Assembly (NCBI GenBank): GCA_028023455.1
Contig: JAQFVV010007222.1
Coordinates: 1 to 64,000, forward strand
DNA: 64,000 nucleotides
Direction of reading: 5' to 3'
Origin: Epiperipatus broadwayi
Taxonomy: Eukaryota; Onychophora; Udeonychophora; Euonychophora; Peripatidae
Position numbers and translations under genes: made by a program. Shown piece by piece: positions 50,480 through 61,734 of this stretch; the stretch's first letter is position 1; every line of letters begins with the position of its first letter. Below the pieces are notes generated by a model. It searched no databases and was not told where the DNA came from. It saw nothing but the letters and a program-made list of their open reading frames with translations.

Positions 50480-52110
50480 TGGCCATTCCAACTCCTAAAA
50501 ATAGAAAGGAAAAGAGAGAGAAAAACCTAAAAATGAGCTCTGTGGTGACTATACAAATCAACCAGTCATATACAAATATGTCCACATATAGAACAATCTG
50601 ATCCAGTTTTCTTTTTACTTGTTAATTTACAATGCTGCCTTTTAATTTTCTTAGCCAAAACTTTTTTCTTTCTTCAATACGTCTAATAATAGCTCTCCAA
50701 TATATTATATTCTCTGCCATATATTTCCAATGGAAACAATTAACATTGCAGTTCCTTAAACTGTCCTAGACATAATCATTATAATGTAGATGGAATCTAC
50801 CTCTTTCCTGTAACCCATGTTTAAGTTCACCATAAAACATACTTTTAGCAAATCTTCCATAGTTCATTTATTTTATATTTTCAATCCAATGAAGGTGTGA
50901 TTTTACAATAGTGGACTTAATAGTATCCCATCCTGCAACTTGAAAAACATATATATTTATTTTATGATCTTGTCATTGTATATTTAAAATTGTATGGAGG
51001 CATCCTTAAATGAAATTTTACAATGGTTTTGATATGATATATAAGTTAGATCAAAACAGTTTTAATTATAGCTAACTTAATTGCAATAGTTATTTCCCTT
51101 AATGAAATACTCTATCTTCTAATTTGTTAAAAGCAATAGCAGCACATTGAAATCAAAATCTCATCATTTAAATCCATTTTCTACTTATAAAACTACTGAA
51201 GTATTTAAGTTCAATACAGAGCATACAAAAAAAATTTAACAATATTACAAATGAACCACAACTTTCAACAGCACAGATCATATTCATAGCATTAGATAAA
51301 ATCGATAAATATGAGCTACTTGAATAAAGGCAGTGCTAAGCTGTAGTTAATTTGTAATATTGTTAATCTTTTCTTTGTAGCAACATACATTCTATATTGA
51401 ATTACAAAATAAAAACATTAATTAAAAAACTACGATCTTTATAAGTTGCATTTAAAACATTAAGAACATTCTTCAAATCATCTTTTGAACTGTCAAAAAT
51501 AGCACAATCATTAACCCAAAATCCAAAAAGATTAAGTTCTTCTGGTTTTGCTTTTAACTGATGCAAATTAAAAATTATAATATCAAATCTGTATCATATA
51601 TTGATCCCTGGCTAATTATGCTACCTATAAACAATTCCAAAGACCACCAATCATAAAAATTGAAAACAATGTTGGAACAACCTCTTATAACACCAGTTTT
51701 TTATTTCAAATGCCTCTGATTTTCTACCTGTAGTAATAACACTTCCTATCATTCCATCATGTATAAGTTATATAGTACAAACAAATTTTGGTGAGCAACC
51801 AACTAATTTCAAACAATGCCAAAGATCTGTACTATTATTTGAATCAAATGTCTGACCTTATCAATAAAAGCAATATATAAATAATTCATTTGCACCCAAC
51901 CCTTTTCTTGCATTTGCCTGGCAATAAAATGCATATCTAAAGTTTTTTCCTTAATTTTATAAAATAATATTGAGTCTCTGATAACCATTCATTTATAAGT
52001 GGAATATTCAAGAAAAATTTTGAGGATATTTTTGCTGTAGTTGTTAGTGATGTTTTTTAATGATAATTACCATGATCTTGTCTATTCTCTTTGTTTTTAA
52101 AACTTAAAAC
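50480..52110 (-). pseudogene. Decayed jockey-like LINE ORF2 (RT to C-terminal zinc finger)
   Basis: Reading from 52110 downward on the minus strand: an RARQLQEK-type block (FIARQMQEK near 51920); motif A as YLYIAFIDKVR (about 51885-51853); then the DLWHCLKLVGCSPKFV-type helix region; a DGMIGSV segment (about 51760); a motif B relic KTGVIRGCSN (about 51690); further downstream RFAKSMFYGELKHG (about 50860-50820); ILEWRAIIRRIEERKK-like sequence; and the C2H2-type tail CSICGHICI (about 50600-50575) with a SHHR-type end. All are standard landmarks of jockey/CR1-like elements, in the correct order. The endonuclease domain is absent and the frame is broken many times. Its last ~700 bp are shared with the fragment at 32876-33600. 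Confidence 0.85.
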
Positions 52111-52114
52111 AATT

Positions 52115-53170
52115 AAAACAACCTTAAGATCAAATGACACAAATTCATGAAGCCAGATATTCCTAAAAATATTGCAATATACATATCAATGCCATATTTT
52201 AAAATTTCTCCAAATATTTCATGAAGATCTTCAGCTTTTCATTTTAATATTACAAAGAACTGTTTTGCTTTTGTTAAACTTGACATCTTTGTCCAATACT
52301 AAATAAGTAGATAAAATGGATATATTTAAAAACTTCATATTAATTCTTGTATTATTATTCAAAAAATAATTAAAATACTTTTACTATGTGTTCAAAATAG
52401 CATTATCATCATCTAAGAGAGTGGCCACTGCTAGATTTAATAGCATTGTGATATTGTTTCTAATATAAATATCTTGTTGTCAATGCATAAAAAAATCTAC
52501 AATGACTATGATCAGGGAATGTTTGCATGAGAAAACACATTTACATAAATAACATTTAAATTATGATCAGGTGAATGTGATTTGGATTCTTCTTATGAAT
52601 AGGTCACAAAAGTAATACCTATCTCATAATAAATATGTCTATAATTCAGGTGCATGTATAAATAATTATGCCCATAAATTATCATTTTATCAATACACAT
52701 TAAAATATTCAGTGAACTACCTTATTAGATGTCAGTCTTTGTAACATTTAGGGTGTAAATTGTGCTGGAATATTAATTAACATAGAAGCAAGAAGATCAC
52801 ATCTGCATCTATATACTCGAATCTGAATCATATAAAACTCAGTTACTAATAGAATCCTCATGGCATAATTTTAATAACTCGAGGTATTCACATCTGTCAT
52901 TAATATTTTCTACATATAAACTGATATCAACACACACACATCTCAATTATCTCTAAATAAATAACATTTGTACATTCGAATTACATAAGTTGCATTATTA
53001 TTTTATAACAAAATACAATGTTATGGGAAAACATTTAATCATTCAACATGTATAAGAATGAACTTTAAAAAATTAGATAAATGCAAATATTTTCATACTG
53101 TTTAATGATTTTAACGGTTTATGCACTATCATAATTCATTAATTTATTCTGTCGTGAACTTATAGAAAAT
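52115..53170. other. AT-rich non-coding DNA
   Basis: No recognisable gene or repeat structure. Confidence 0.45.
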
Positions 53171-53184
53171 TATTACTACTTTTT

Positions 53185-53840
53185 TTAACTTATATTCAGA
53201 CAAATTGTATTAACAGATTACAAAAATGTTCCTGTAAAAGATTCTAAAGTAATTAAAAGAATGGAAAGAGGTTCATATAATAATAGATTTGACAAGAATA
53301 ATGAAAATATGTGTAAAGAGAAATGACAATAATGTTTGTTCTATTTTAACTAATTATGATTTTGTTGCACCATTACAACAAGTCAAATGTTGGTCTAAAA
53401 CTACAAAATCGGAAGTAAATATATCCCAACCAAAATTCTTTTTTTTTATAAAATACAAATATAAAGAGTGGGGGGGGGGGTACACTTGATCAATATATTT
53501 TATTATACAAGGTTTCAATTAGAGGAAAAAATAGGGGTGGGTTTTGCTTACTTATTTTCTGGACATGATGATGACAAATGCTTAAAAGGGGCATCAGATT
53601 TGTTCAGAAACTAAACTAAATCAATTAGAATTTCACTGTAGCATAGTATGCAGCTATCTGAAGGATAGTGCTGTTTCAAGAACACAAAAAAAAAAGAAAG
53701 CCAGTTTAATTATTGAAATTACCAAGACCTTTAAAATGTTGGATGTGCTATAAAAAAGACAGATGGTCTTTCAAAGAGTGTAATAAGACACTGTGCATTG
53801 AGGAAACTTGCTTTGAAAATATTATATCTGCATAACAACA
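53185..53840 (+). pseudogene. piggyBac-family transposase, C-terminal half
   Basis: Plus-strand pieces in the order of the DDE_Tnp_1_7 (piggyBac) fold: NVPVKDSKVIKRMERGSYNN (about 53226-53285); CVKRNDNNVCSILTNYDF (from about 53310), where intact relatives have a WxDNK block (here RNDNN); QQVKCWSKTTK; SQPK; YKEWGGGYT, corresponding to YNxxMGGVDxxD with its key residues altered; LLTYFLDMMMTNA; then the C-terminal cysteine-rich zinc-binding domain, CWMCYKKDRW, KECNKTLCIEETCFEN (about 53728-53820). Stops and frameshifts break it throughout. A cut-and-paste DNA transposase relic. The N-terminal half is not upstream; a matching half lies in opposite orientation at 53.9-55.0 kb. Confidence 0.85.
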
Positions 53841-53899
53841 TCTAAGGATACCCATTTTTTTCGTAAAATTTTTAATATATATATATTGATTTTTTCTTC

Positions 53900-55000
53900 A
53901 ACTTTACATATAAAATGATAAGTTTTATTCATTGGGTTTTTCATGGGCATTAATGGGTTATCTCTTACAGTTCCATTTGCTCTTACATTTTTCTTTTTAA
54001 ATAAATCATAAATGGGTAGGTTTTAAAATGGTTGGCACAAATTTCATGTTTTGATAGTTCTCATAAATTTTTCAAAAGATTGGTAATACCTTTAATAGAT
54101 TTTTTGCATTGCTTTTTTCTACAGTATATATCAAATGTGTAACAATAACTAGAACAGTTACTGATCATCCAGTTCTTAAGGAAAAAATATTTTAACATTG
54201 ATTTAGTTATAGACATATCTTTATAAAAACAACCTCCATTAATAAAATATGTTATGAAGTTATCCATCAGTCGTCTAATTTTGTACATCCAATTATGAGT
54301 GTTTTCAATTTTATTATTGTCAGCCAGATCACAAATCTTTTTATTTCAAGTTGTCTCTTGATATAGTGTTAAAAACACAAGATATCAAAATCTTCATCAA
54401 GTGTTTGGTATAATTTCTCCTGTGGCAACTCATGGTATCCAGTTAGAAGAAGAATTGTGAAAAAAAATTTTCATTTCCTCCAGCTGTATAATAAAATTAT
54501 GATTATTTTTTATGAGAATAAATTATAGTTTGTTCACAGATATAAATAATAAAATAAAATAAAAATTCTTCAAAAATGTTTCAGGGTGATAAATCTTTTA
54601 AATCATATTTTACATTGTTTAGTTCATCTTCAAATTCACCTCTTTCCTGTAATTTAAATGAAGATATGCAGGATTCTTTTTTATCCACTCTTGATCTCTC
54701 AAATTATGTGTATTTCTTTGCTGAAAATTCAATACTTTTGTCTTTGAGACTCATTTTACTTACATTGACATTAGAAGTAACAACAGTAGTTTCAATTGCA
54801 CTAGTAAATTCATATGGAATCAAATTTGTATCAACAATAATATTATCAAATCCTCACAGTCCATAAGTTCATTTAAATTTGGAGAAACTACACATAACTT
54901 CACACTTTCAAACCAGTCATATTCTTCACCATTGTGGTCAACTAAAGCTTGTTCCAAACATCAAAATTTATTGATTCCATGAAATGTTTTTGGGGCCATA
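53900..55000 (-). pseudogene. piggyBac-family transposase, N-terminal and middle half, inverted relative to the C-terminal half
   Basis: Minus strand, from 55000 downward: an acidic N-terminal region with EDLI, IVDTNLIPYEF (about 54860-54790); LSPxNIFEEFL (about 54585); a lost-frame GGNEN/YTKHLMKILISC stretch; ADNNKIENTHNWMYKIRRLM (about 54325-54266), matching the DN...DKxYKIRPL block; FINGGCFYKDMSITKSMLKYF (about 54250-54185), where intact members have SIDESM with the catalytic Asp (here ITKSM, Asp lost); YCYTFDIYCRKKQCKKSIKG; and NGTVRDNPLMPMKNPMNKT (about 53995-53935). It ends in the sequence block where the plus-strand half begins. Inactive. Confidence 0.85.
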
Positions 55001-55009
55001 ATAAATGAT

Positions 55010-55400
55010 TGTTAATATTTTCAAAAGAAAAAAATGTAACAAATTATATAATGGTAATGCCTAATGTCCTCATTTGAGGATGGTAAGATTTAATGACAAT
55101 CATATATGACTAATTGTAAAAATAATGAAATCAAATAAATAGTTAGAATGACATGTCAGCTATCAATTACCATAAAAACGTTTTTAGATTTTTTCAAAAT
55201 TTGGAAATATATTTTTTTAGAAATGCACTTGCATAAGCACAAAAGCAATCTAACACTAATCAGTATAAAAGTACTAATAATGATATTTATCTAAGACAAT
55301 AGTGACTAGTTCATAAGTTTATTAATTTAGAAAAGCAATTGTTCACAGAAATTCATAAATATTGGCTACTTGCTCCAGTATGTTTATTTTTCAGGCATCA
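55010..55400. other. AT-rich non-coding DNA
   Basis: No recognisable feature. Confidence 0.45.
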
Positions 55401-55403
55401 TTT

Positions 55404-55738
55404 TCTATAATACACCATATACTCCTTAAATTACACTGTACAATGCAGTTAACATAAGATTTATTTTATTTCCTTCTTTACAGTTTCAACTTTCCAGCAG
55501 TCATCATCAGAGCTTTTATCTCAGTACTGAGATAAAAGCTCTGATACTGAGATAAAAGCTCTGATGATGACTGCTGTACAGTTGAAACTGTAAGGAAGGA
55601 AATAAAATAAATCTTATGAAATAAAAGCTCTGATAAAGACTGCTGGATAGTTGAAACTGTAAGGAAGAAAATAAAATAAATCTTATGTTAACTGCATTGT
55701 ACAGTGTAATTTAAGAAGTATATGGTGTATTATAGTAT
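55404..55738. mobile_element. Foldback element with ~120-bp arms and a duplicated right arm
   Basis: The left arm 55404-55525 (CTATAATACACCATATACTC ... CAGAGCTTTTATCTCAGTA) is the near-perfect reverse complement of sequence on the right. The right side carries two versions of the inner segment (55530-55619 and 55618-55735), so AAAAGCTCTGAT and GTTGAAACTGTAAGGAAG appear repeatedly. In the right-arm orientation each version contains CTGATGATGACTGCTG...GTTGAAACTGT (or a mutated CTGATAA form), reminiscent of a hammerhead core. No ORF is present. Confidence 0.85.
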
Positions 55739-55739
55739 A

Positions 55740-56847
55740 TATAATTAAGCAATGCAAATAAGAAGTGGAATAAAATTTAATGCATTCTTTCCTAGTTAAT
55801 AATTTATTCTCTCAATAGGGTTAACTATAAATAAACCCAAATAATGATTTCATTGTCTAAGCATAAAATAAAAATATATTAAACTTTAAATATAAAACAT
55901 TAACTTATTCATTTCAAAAGTAAACTTTATTTACAGAAAAGGTTACAATATAAAGGATGCAACAAAATTAGAAATACAGTGGGAACATAGGTATAGTGCT
56001 CAATAGGTTACAAGGATACATTTAAAAATTCAGAAACATTAACTTATTATTACAAAGTTATACAAAACTTATAAAACACAATAAAAATGAATAAAATAAC
56101 AATAACTGAATATTTATAATATTGTCTGTAATAAAAGTTTATCCATAATATTAAACAATTTATTTACATATATAATCTACATACATGCAAATGAGGCTGA
56201 ACGTGTAGCATCCAGTTGTAAGTCTAAATTTAAACAACATTAGAAGCCAAAAAAAATATGAGGCACTTTTTAGTTTTGTTTTTTATTTATTTTCAGAGCT
56301 CAGATATACATTATCTAGGTGTTAACAGTAGACCATTTATCCTTTTGCCAAGTGAGAGTTCTCAATATGACATTTGTATTAATGATTTTTTTAAGTATAA
56401 ACCTCTTTTAATGAGCTGCTTTTGAACATGAGGCATTTCATAATATTTTATTAAAACATTTTACATCTCATACAATGTGGGTCTTTGTGTGCAAGAAAAT
56501 AACATGTTATATAACTCTGAATTTGAATGGTTAATTTTATTTAATGTTATTTACAAAATTATATTTTAGTTATGACATTTTAGAATGCAAAATCTATTGA
56601 ATTTTTATGGCAATTTTTGGATGACAAAATCTATTGAATTCCTCAGAAATTCAGATTTATATTGTTTTTTTTTTTTTTTAAACATTATTAATCACATTCT
56701 GATGTTCATGTACACATATAGGAATTAACCCATCCCTTGTTGCATGTTAGAGTACATTATCAGTAATAGTATTTTTAAACGAATTAAACATAATAACACC
56801 TCATATAAGTCATATATATATCTTTATTTTAAATAATAAATATATAT
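55740..56847. other. AT-rich non-coding DNA
   Basis: No gene is seen. A direct TGACAAAATCTATTGAATT/TGCAAAATCTATTGAATT pair lies near 56586-56640. Confidence 0.45.
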
Positions 56848-58555
56848 TGAACCATTTTTGAATATGTGTATTCGAAACACCGGTCTCTTAGGCAGAGAAG
56901 AACATACTCGGAGAGTATGTATGCCCAAACGATAGCTATAAAGTATATAACTAACATTACATTTCCATGACATAGCTTCTTCTTGGCTGTTAAGTTGAAC
57001 ACCACGTCCAAAGCACTTTTTTGTTTGTGTATAACCACGGGCGCCAGCTGCTTATTCTAAAAGAATACTAAAAAAATAGACAACACACTTTGAACAGTGG
57101 CCACTAAATCCACGACTAGCTCAGCTATTTGTAACCACTAATAGATTATACTTAATTAGTGATTAAAAGAATTGATAAAAGAATTTGTTAAAAAGAATTG
57201 ACCGACAAATAAAGTTTAATTTTAATGATAATTTATTAACTAACATTTATTTATTAAATTTAAACATTTTATACTTCTAATAAAACACACACATATTTTA
57301 AATTAACATTCTAAATAGTTTAAATATTCTTGAATATTTTCATAACAGAACACTGGGAATTTATCTACTTTGACTAATAATATTGATATAAGGATCACGC
57401 ACATATTAACTCATGCACACACATAATAATGATAATAAAGGACTACATAGTATTTGAAATTTAATCACACACATTAATAGTTCATTTATGTATGATATAG
57501 AGTTCATATAATTAGACTCTTTAAAGATTTGTACGAATTAATGCAATGCAATGGCTATTACAGTATAAATGAAATAAGCAAATGTTTTTACCTAGGCTTT
57601 TGAATGTAGACGTAGAATTTTGTTCACTTTGGTGGCTGCTTTCGGTGAGGATATTTCCATTATGAATGCTTACCAGCCAGCTGAGACTTTCCTTGCTGAG
57701 TTTCCTGATTTTCACGATTATTACTATCAGAGACAAATAGATACTGACGAAGATTTTCTAAGATGTTAAGCTGAAATTATTTCACGGGCAGATCTGCTGT
57801 TTTCTCAGACATCTGGGCTGGAGATAAACATGTGTTCCCAAGATCTTCTCAACACTGCATTTTGTTTGTTAACTGCTCAATTAATTTCTGAACTGCACTA
57901 CTCAATTACTTTGTGAACTGATTACTGTCCGATAAAAAAAAGATCTATTTATACCTGCACCTTGTTGTCTTTCTAATATCTCTGGCAATGATCTGTTGTC
58001 GAAATTCTTTAGCAATTAATCCTTTGATAAACGTGATTTGGAAGATTGCTTAATTAGTAATAGCCATGCAATAAAACATGTTGTTTTATTTTATTAATAG
58101 CCATTGCCATGTTTTTAATAATAATCTTCTTTTATTTCGCATACATTTTATTTATTTACAAATCGCACATATATACGCACATATATTTTTAATACAATTT
58201 ACTATTTAGTTTTAACATTTTTTTTTTTTTAATTAAACTTGAATGAAAAGAGATTTGTATGTTTTAACTTTTTAAATTATATTTTTACAAATACTAATAA
58301 AAACTCTTTACTTCCTTTTATAACCCTTAGTTTAATTTCTCTAACGAAACACCCCTCTCCCCTTCTGATTAATTAATTGTAGCTTTTTATTTCAAAACTA
58401 ATGCTAGAAAACTATTTGATTCTTATCCTTTTCTAAAACAAACTGCAATAAACTCTTCAACGTTTAATTTTATGTTTTTCTTTTATGAACGATTATTTTA
58501 ATAATATAATTTTAGATAAAATTATATGTGCCTATATCAATATAGGTACATTACA
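56848..58555 (-). repeat. 3' LTR (complete)
   Basis: 1708 bp, reading TGAACC...TTACA on the plus strand, i.e. TGTAA...GGTTCA in element orientation, with the standard TG/CA termini. It carries an intact TATAAATAG box. The interrupted reading frames within it (about 56829-57038 and 57521-57736) are LTR sequence, not genes. Confidence 0.92.
57945..57953 (-). promoter_or_regulatory. TATA box in the 3' LTR
   Basis: TATAAATAG on the minus strand, conserved at the equivalent position in the other LTR. It is the likely core promoter of the element (U3/R boundary ~25-35 bp further on the minus strand). Confidence 0.6.
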
Positions 58556-58572
58556 CCGCCCTTTCTTTTGAG
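58556..58572 (-). other. Polypurine tract
   Basis: On the minus strand, TCAAAAGAAAGGGCGG lies immediately before the TGTAA start of the 3' LTR. This is the expected site and composition for a plus-strand-synthesis primer. Confidence 0.78.
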
Positions 58573-59154
58573 AGTAAAATGCGTCATTTTTGACCATTTT
58601 ATCTCTGACAACATTAAATATTAATTTATTACTCCTTCTAAGTTTGCTTTTTGGTATCTTTTCCTTTTCCATGCTAAGGGCAATCTCCAATTATGCTTTT
58701 CTTCTTTCTATGCTGGTAACATTGCTTACAATGTTCATCCTGGATAATGACCACAAGGACAAACTACATTTGTCACACAGGAATCTTATGAATGAAGCTT
58801 TGGCTGCCGATTCTTTTGATCGGACTTTGACTAAGAAAAGGAGGCTGCAAATGGCAGGAATTTCAACTGTCCATTTCTGACTTACGCCCTGGAAAATGAT
58901 TGCCGATTCTCTTGATCAGACTTTGACTAAGCAGCTGCAGTGACAGGAATTTTCAACTGTCCATTTCTGACTTACGCTTTGGAAAATGAGGTACGAGATA
59001 TGGGGATTCTCCCCTGAAAAGTGACTTACGAATTACTCTGGTTGTTGCCAGTGCACTTTTTAAAAGAGGAATGATCCCAACCAATCCGTTGTGGGTACTA
59101 GAATTTATCCAGTCGAGAGCTTTAAACTTAATCCTTATCTAACTTATTTCAATA
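58573..59154 (-). other. Short interior of the LTR element with a ~95-bp tandem duplication
   Basis: No gag, protease, RT, RNase H or integrase coding is present. A ~95-bp unit occurs twice (about 58807-58902 and 58903-58992): GCCGATTCTTTTGATCGGAC then GCCGATTCTCTTGATCAGAC, each followed by TGTCCATTTCTGACTTACGC. The 96-residue plus-strand frame at 58590-58880 is antisense to the element and is probably chance. Confidence 0.8.
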
Positions 59155-59170
59155 CCCATGTTGGGCGCCA
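59155..59170 (-). other. Primer binding site, tRNA-Lys(CUU) type
   Basis: TGGCGCCCAACATGGG on the minus strand, two bases after the 5' LTR end. It is complementary to the 3' end of tRNA-Lys(CUU), as known from other animals, with one mismatch over 16 positions. Confidence 0.85.
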
Positions 59171-59172
59171 TT

Positions 59173-60866
59173 TGAACCATTTTCGAATATGTGTAATCAA
59201 AACACCGGTCTCCTAGGCAGAGAAGAACATACTCGGAGAGTATGTATGCCCAAACGATAGCTATAAAGTATATAACTAACGTTACATTTCCAGGACATAG
59301 CTTCTTCTCGGCTGTTGAGTTGAACACCATGTCCAAAGCACTTTTTTGTTTGTGTATAACCACAGGCGCCAGCTGCTTATTCTAAAAGAATACTAAAAGA
59401 ATAGACAACGCACTTTGAACAGTGGCCACTAAGTCAACGCCTAAATCCACGACTAGCTCAGCTATTTGTAATTACTAATAGATTATACTTAATTAGTGAT
59501 TAAAAGAATTGATAAAAAAATTTGTTAAAAAGAATTGACCGACAAATAAAGTTTAATTTTAAAGATAATTTATTAACTAACATTTATTTACTAAATTTAA
59601 ACATTTTATACTTCTAATAAAACACACGCATATTTTAAATTAACATTCTAAATAGTTTAAATATTCTTGAATATTTTCATAACAGAACACTGGGAATTTA
59701 TCTACTTTGACTAATAATATTGATATAAGGATCACGCACATATTAACTTATGCACACACATAATAATGATAATATAGGACTACATAGTATTTGAAATTTA
59801 ATCACACACATTAATAGTTCATTTATGTATGATATAGAGTTCATATAATTAGACTCTTGAAAGATTCATACAAATTAATGCAATGCAATGGCTATTACAG
59901 TATAAACGAAATAAGCAAATGTTTTTACCTAGGCTTTTGAATGTAGACGTAGAATTTTGTTCTCTTTGGTGGCTGCTTTCGGTGAGGATGTTTCCATTAT
60001 GAATGCTTACCAGCCGGCTGGGACGTTTCCTTGCTGAGTTTCCTGATTTTCACAATTATTACTATCGGAGACAAATAGATACTGACGAAGATTTTCCAAG
60101 ATGTTAAGCTGACATTATTTCACGGGCAGATTTGCTGTTTTCTCGGACATCTGGGCTGGAGATAAACGTGCATTCCCAAGATCTTCTCAACACTACATTT
60201 TGTTTGTTAACTGCTCAATTAATTTCTGAACTGCACTACTCAATTACTTTGTGAACTGATTACTGTCCGATAAAAAAAAAGGTCTATTTATACCTGCGCC
60301 TTGTTGTCTTTCTAATATCTCTGGCAAAGATCTGTTGTCGAAATTCTTTAGCAATTAATCCTTTGATAAACGTGTTTTAGAAGATTGCTTGATTAGTAAT
60401 AGCCATGCAATAAAACGTGTTGTTTTATTTTATTAATAGCCATTGCCGTGTTTTTAATGATAATCTTCTTTTATTTAGTATAAATTTTATTTATTTACAA
60501 ATCGCACATATATTTTTAATACAATTTACTATTTAGTTTTAAGATTATTTTTTCTTTAATTAAACTTGAATGAAAAGAGATTTGTATGTTTAACTTTTTA
60601 AATTATATTTTTACGAATACTAATAAAAACTCTTTACTTCCTTTTATAACCCTTAGTTTAGTTTCTCTAACGAAACACCCCTCTCCCCTTCTGATTAATT
60701 AATTGTAGCTTTTTTATTTCAAAACTAACGCTAGAAAACTATTTGATTCTTATCCTTTTCTAAAACAAACTGCAATAAACTCTTCAATGTTTAATTTTAT
60801 GTTTCTCTTTTATGAACGATTATTTTAATAATATAATTTTAGATAAAATTATATGTGCCTATATCA

Positions 60867-60871
<5 letters not shown>
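59173..60871 (-). repeat. 5' LTR (outer tip replaced by (AT)n)
   Basis: It aligns with the 3' LTR from TGAACC (59173) to ATATCAATATA (about 60871). The last ~12 bp of the LTR are missing, and an (AT)n tract occupies 60866-60894. Relative to the other LTR it carries an extra ~12 bp near 59436-59447. The TATA box is conserved. Confidence 0.9.
60284..60292 (-). promoter_or_regulatory. TATA box in the 5' LTR
   Basis: TATAAATAG on the minus strand, same context as in the 3' LTR. This copy would drive the element's transcript. Confidence 0.62.
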
Positions 60872-60898
<27 letters not shown>

Positions 60899-61009
60899 AA
60901 TGAACTTTGTCAAGATTTTATAATAATTCATAAAGTCAAGTGAATTATATATTAACTTAGCATACCATCTATTGTTCGAATTTAACTTTAAAAATGTTTT
61001 TAAATTTTA

Positions 61010-61650
61010 TAATGATCATTTTCCACTTAACTTTATTGATCCTTGTACCAAATTCATACATTTCTCTTTATTTTCTTGTATATATAATGTTTCATATATT
61101 TTTATTTCTTTATAATTATTACAGTATTTGATAATTTCAATATTTTCTTCACATTTCATAATATGGCTTGTTTCCAAAAAAATGGCAAAATCGACCTGAC
61201 TTAATATCTTTCCTTTTTCTTCTGTCATGTTCTTTAGCCCTTTTGTATGTTACTTTTTGCTGATTGTCTTATATACATCATCATACATCTTTTACAAATA
61301 ATTTTATAAATTATTCCTACTTTATCATTTCTTATTTTTGAAATACTTACTATTTTTTTTAATAATTTACTATTTTCCATCCAATAGATATATTATTCAG
61401 TTTATCTTGTCTATGATTTAAAATTTTATATACATCATCTGAATATGAAATAGAAATCCATTTCTAATTCTCTCTTCCATTTTTACTATTAACTTTTCTA
61501 TATTCATTTTTATTTGTTTCTACATTTCTTACTACTTTACTAATATATCCATATTCAATGTATTCTTTTAAGATTCTTAATTCTTTTTCCTTTGCTTTCT
61601 TATGATTTAATGTAAGTCTATCTTTTTTTTCCTTTTATTCCTATTAGTAC
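61010..61650 (-). pseudogene. Penelope-like element remnant A (late RT linker and GIY-YIG region)
   Basis: The minus strand from 61640 down reads LNHKKAKEKELRILKEYIEY, GYISKVVRN, then SYSDDVYKILNHRQDKLNN (about 61445-61390) followed by IGWK. It continues VGIIYKIICKRCMMMYIRQS (about 61320-61260), the GIY-YIG half with its Cys pair (YIGQ altered to YIRQ). After a frameshift comes AIFLETSHIMKCEEN, KEIKIYETLYIQEN and NLVQGSIKLSGK (61228-61016), the conserved end of the endonuclease domain. This is the C-terminal third of a PLE protein. PLEs encode a telomerase-related RT plus a GIY-YIG endonuclease. It is inactive. Confidence 0.8.
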
Positions 61651-61704
61651 CCCCATTTTTTGACACCAAAAAAAAATAACATAATGGTTTTCATTTAATA
61701 ACAG

Positions 61705-61729
61705 TATATATATATATATATATATATAA
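61705..61729. repeat. (AT)n between Penelope remnants
   Basis: A short alternating tract marking the boundary of remnants A and B. Confidence 0.9.
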
Positions 61730-61734
61730 TTATC

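Larger units (their letters stand above)
56848..60871 (-). mobile_element. Two-LTR retrotransposon, minus orientation, lacking gag-pol
   Basis: Two ~1.7-kb direct repeats flank a 617-bp interior. On the minus strand the order is 5' LTR (right), primer site, short interior, polypurine tract, 3' LTR (left). The interior is far too short for gag-pol, so this is a non-autonomous (LARD/TRIM-like) or deletion derivative. Its superfamily is unproven; the tRNA-Lys primer site and TG...CA ends are compatible with Gypsy-type elements. By eye the LTRs differ at roughly 15 sites in the first ~260 bp plus small indels, so insertion is not very recent. Confidence 0.92.

Noticed and set aside
54576-54866. 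96-residue plus-strand frame
   Set aside because: Antisense to the piggyBac N-terminal half.
58590-58880. 96-residue plus-strand frame with a hydrophobic N-terminus, inside the LTR element
   Set aside because: Antisense to the element, and includes part of its 95-bp tandem repeat. The hydrophobic start comes from pyrimidine-rich DNA (polypurine tract side).
56829-59363. Two similar ~70-residue minus-strand frames (56829-57038 and 59139-59363)
   Set aside because: They lie at equivalent positions of the two LTRs. Their similarity reflects LTR identity, and each runs out into different non-LTR sequence.
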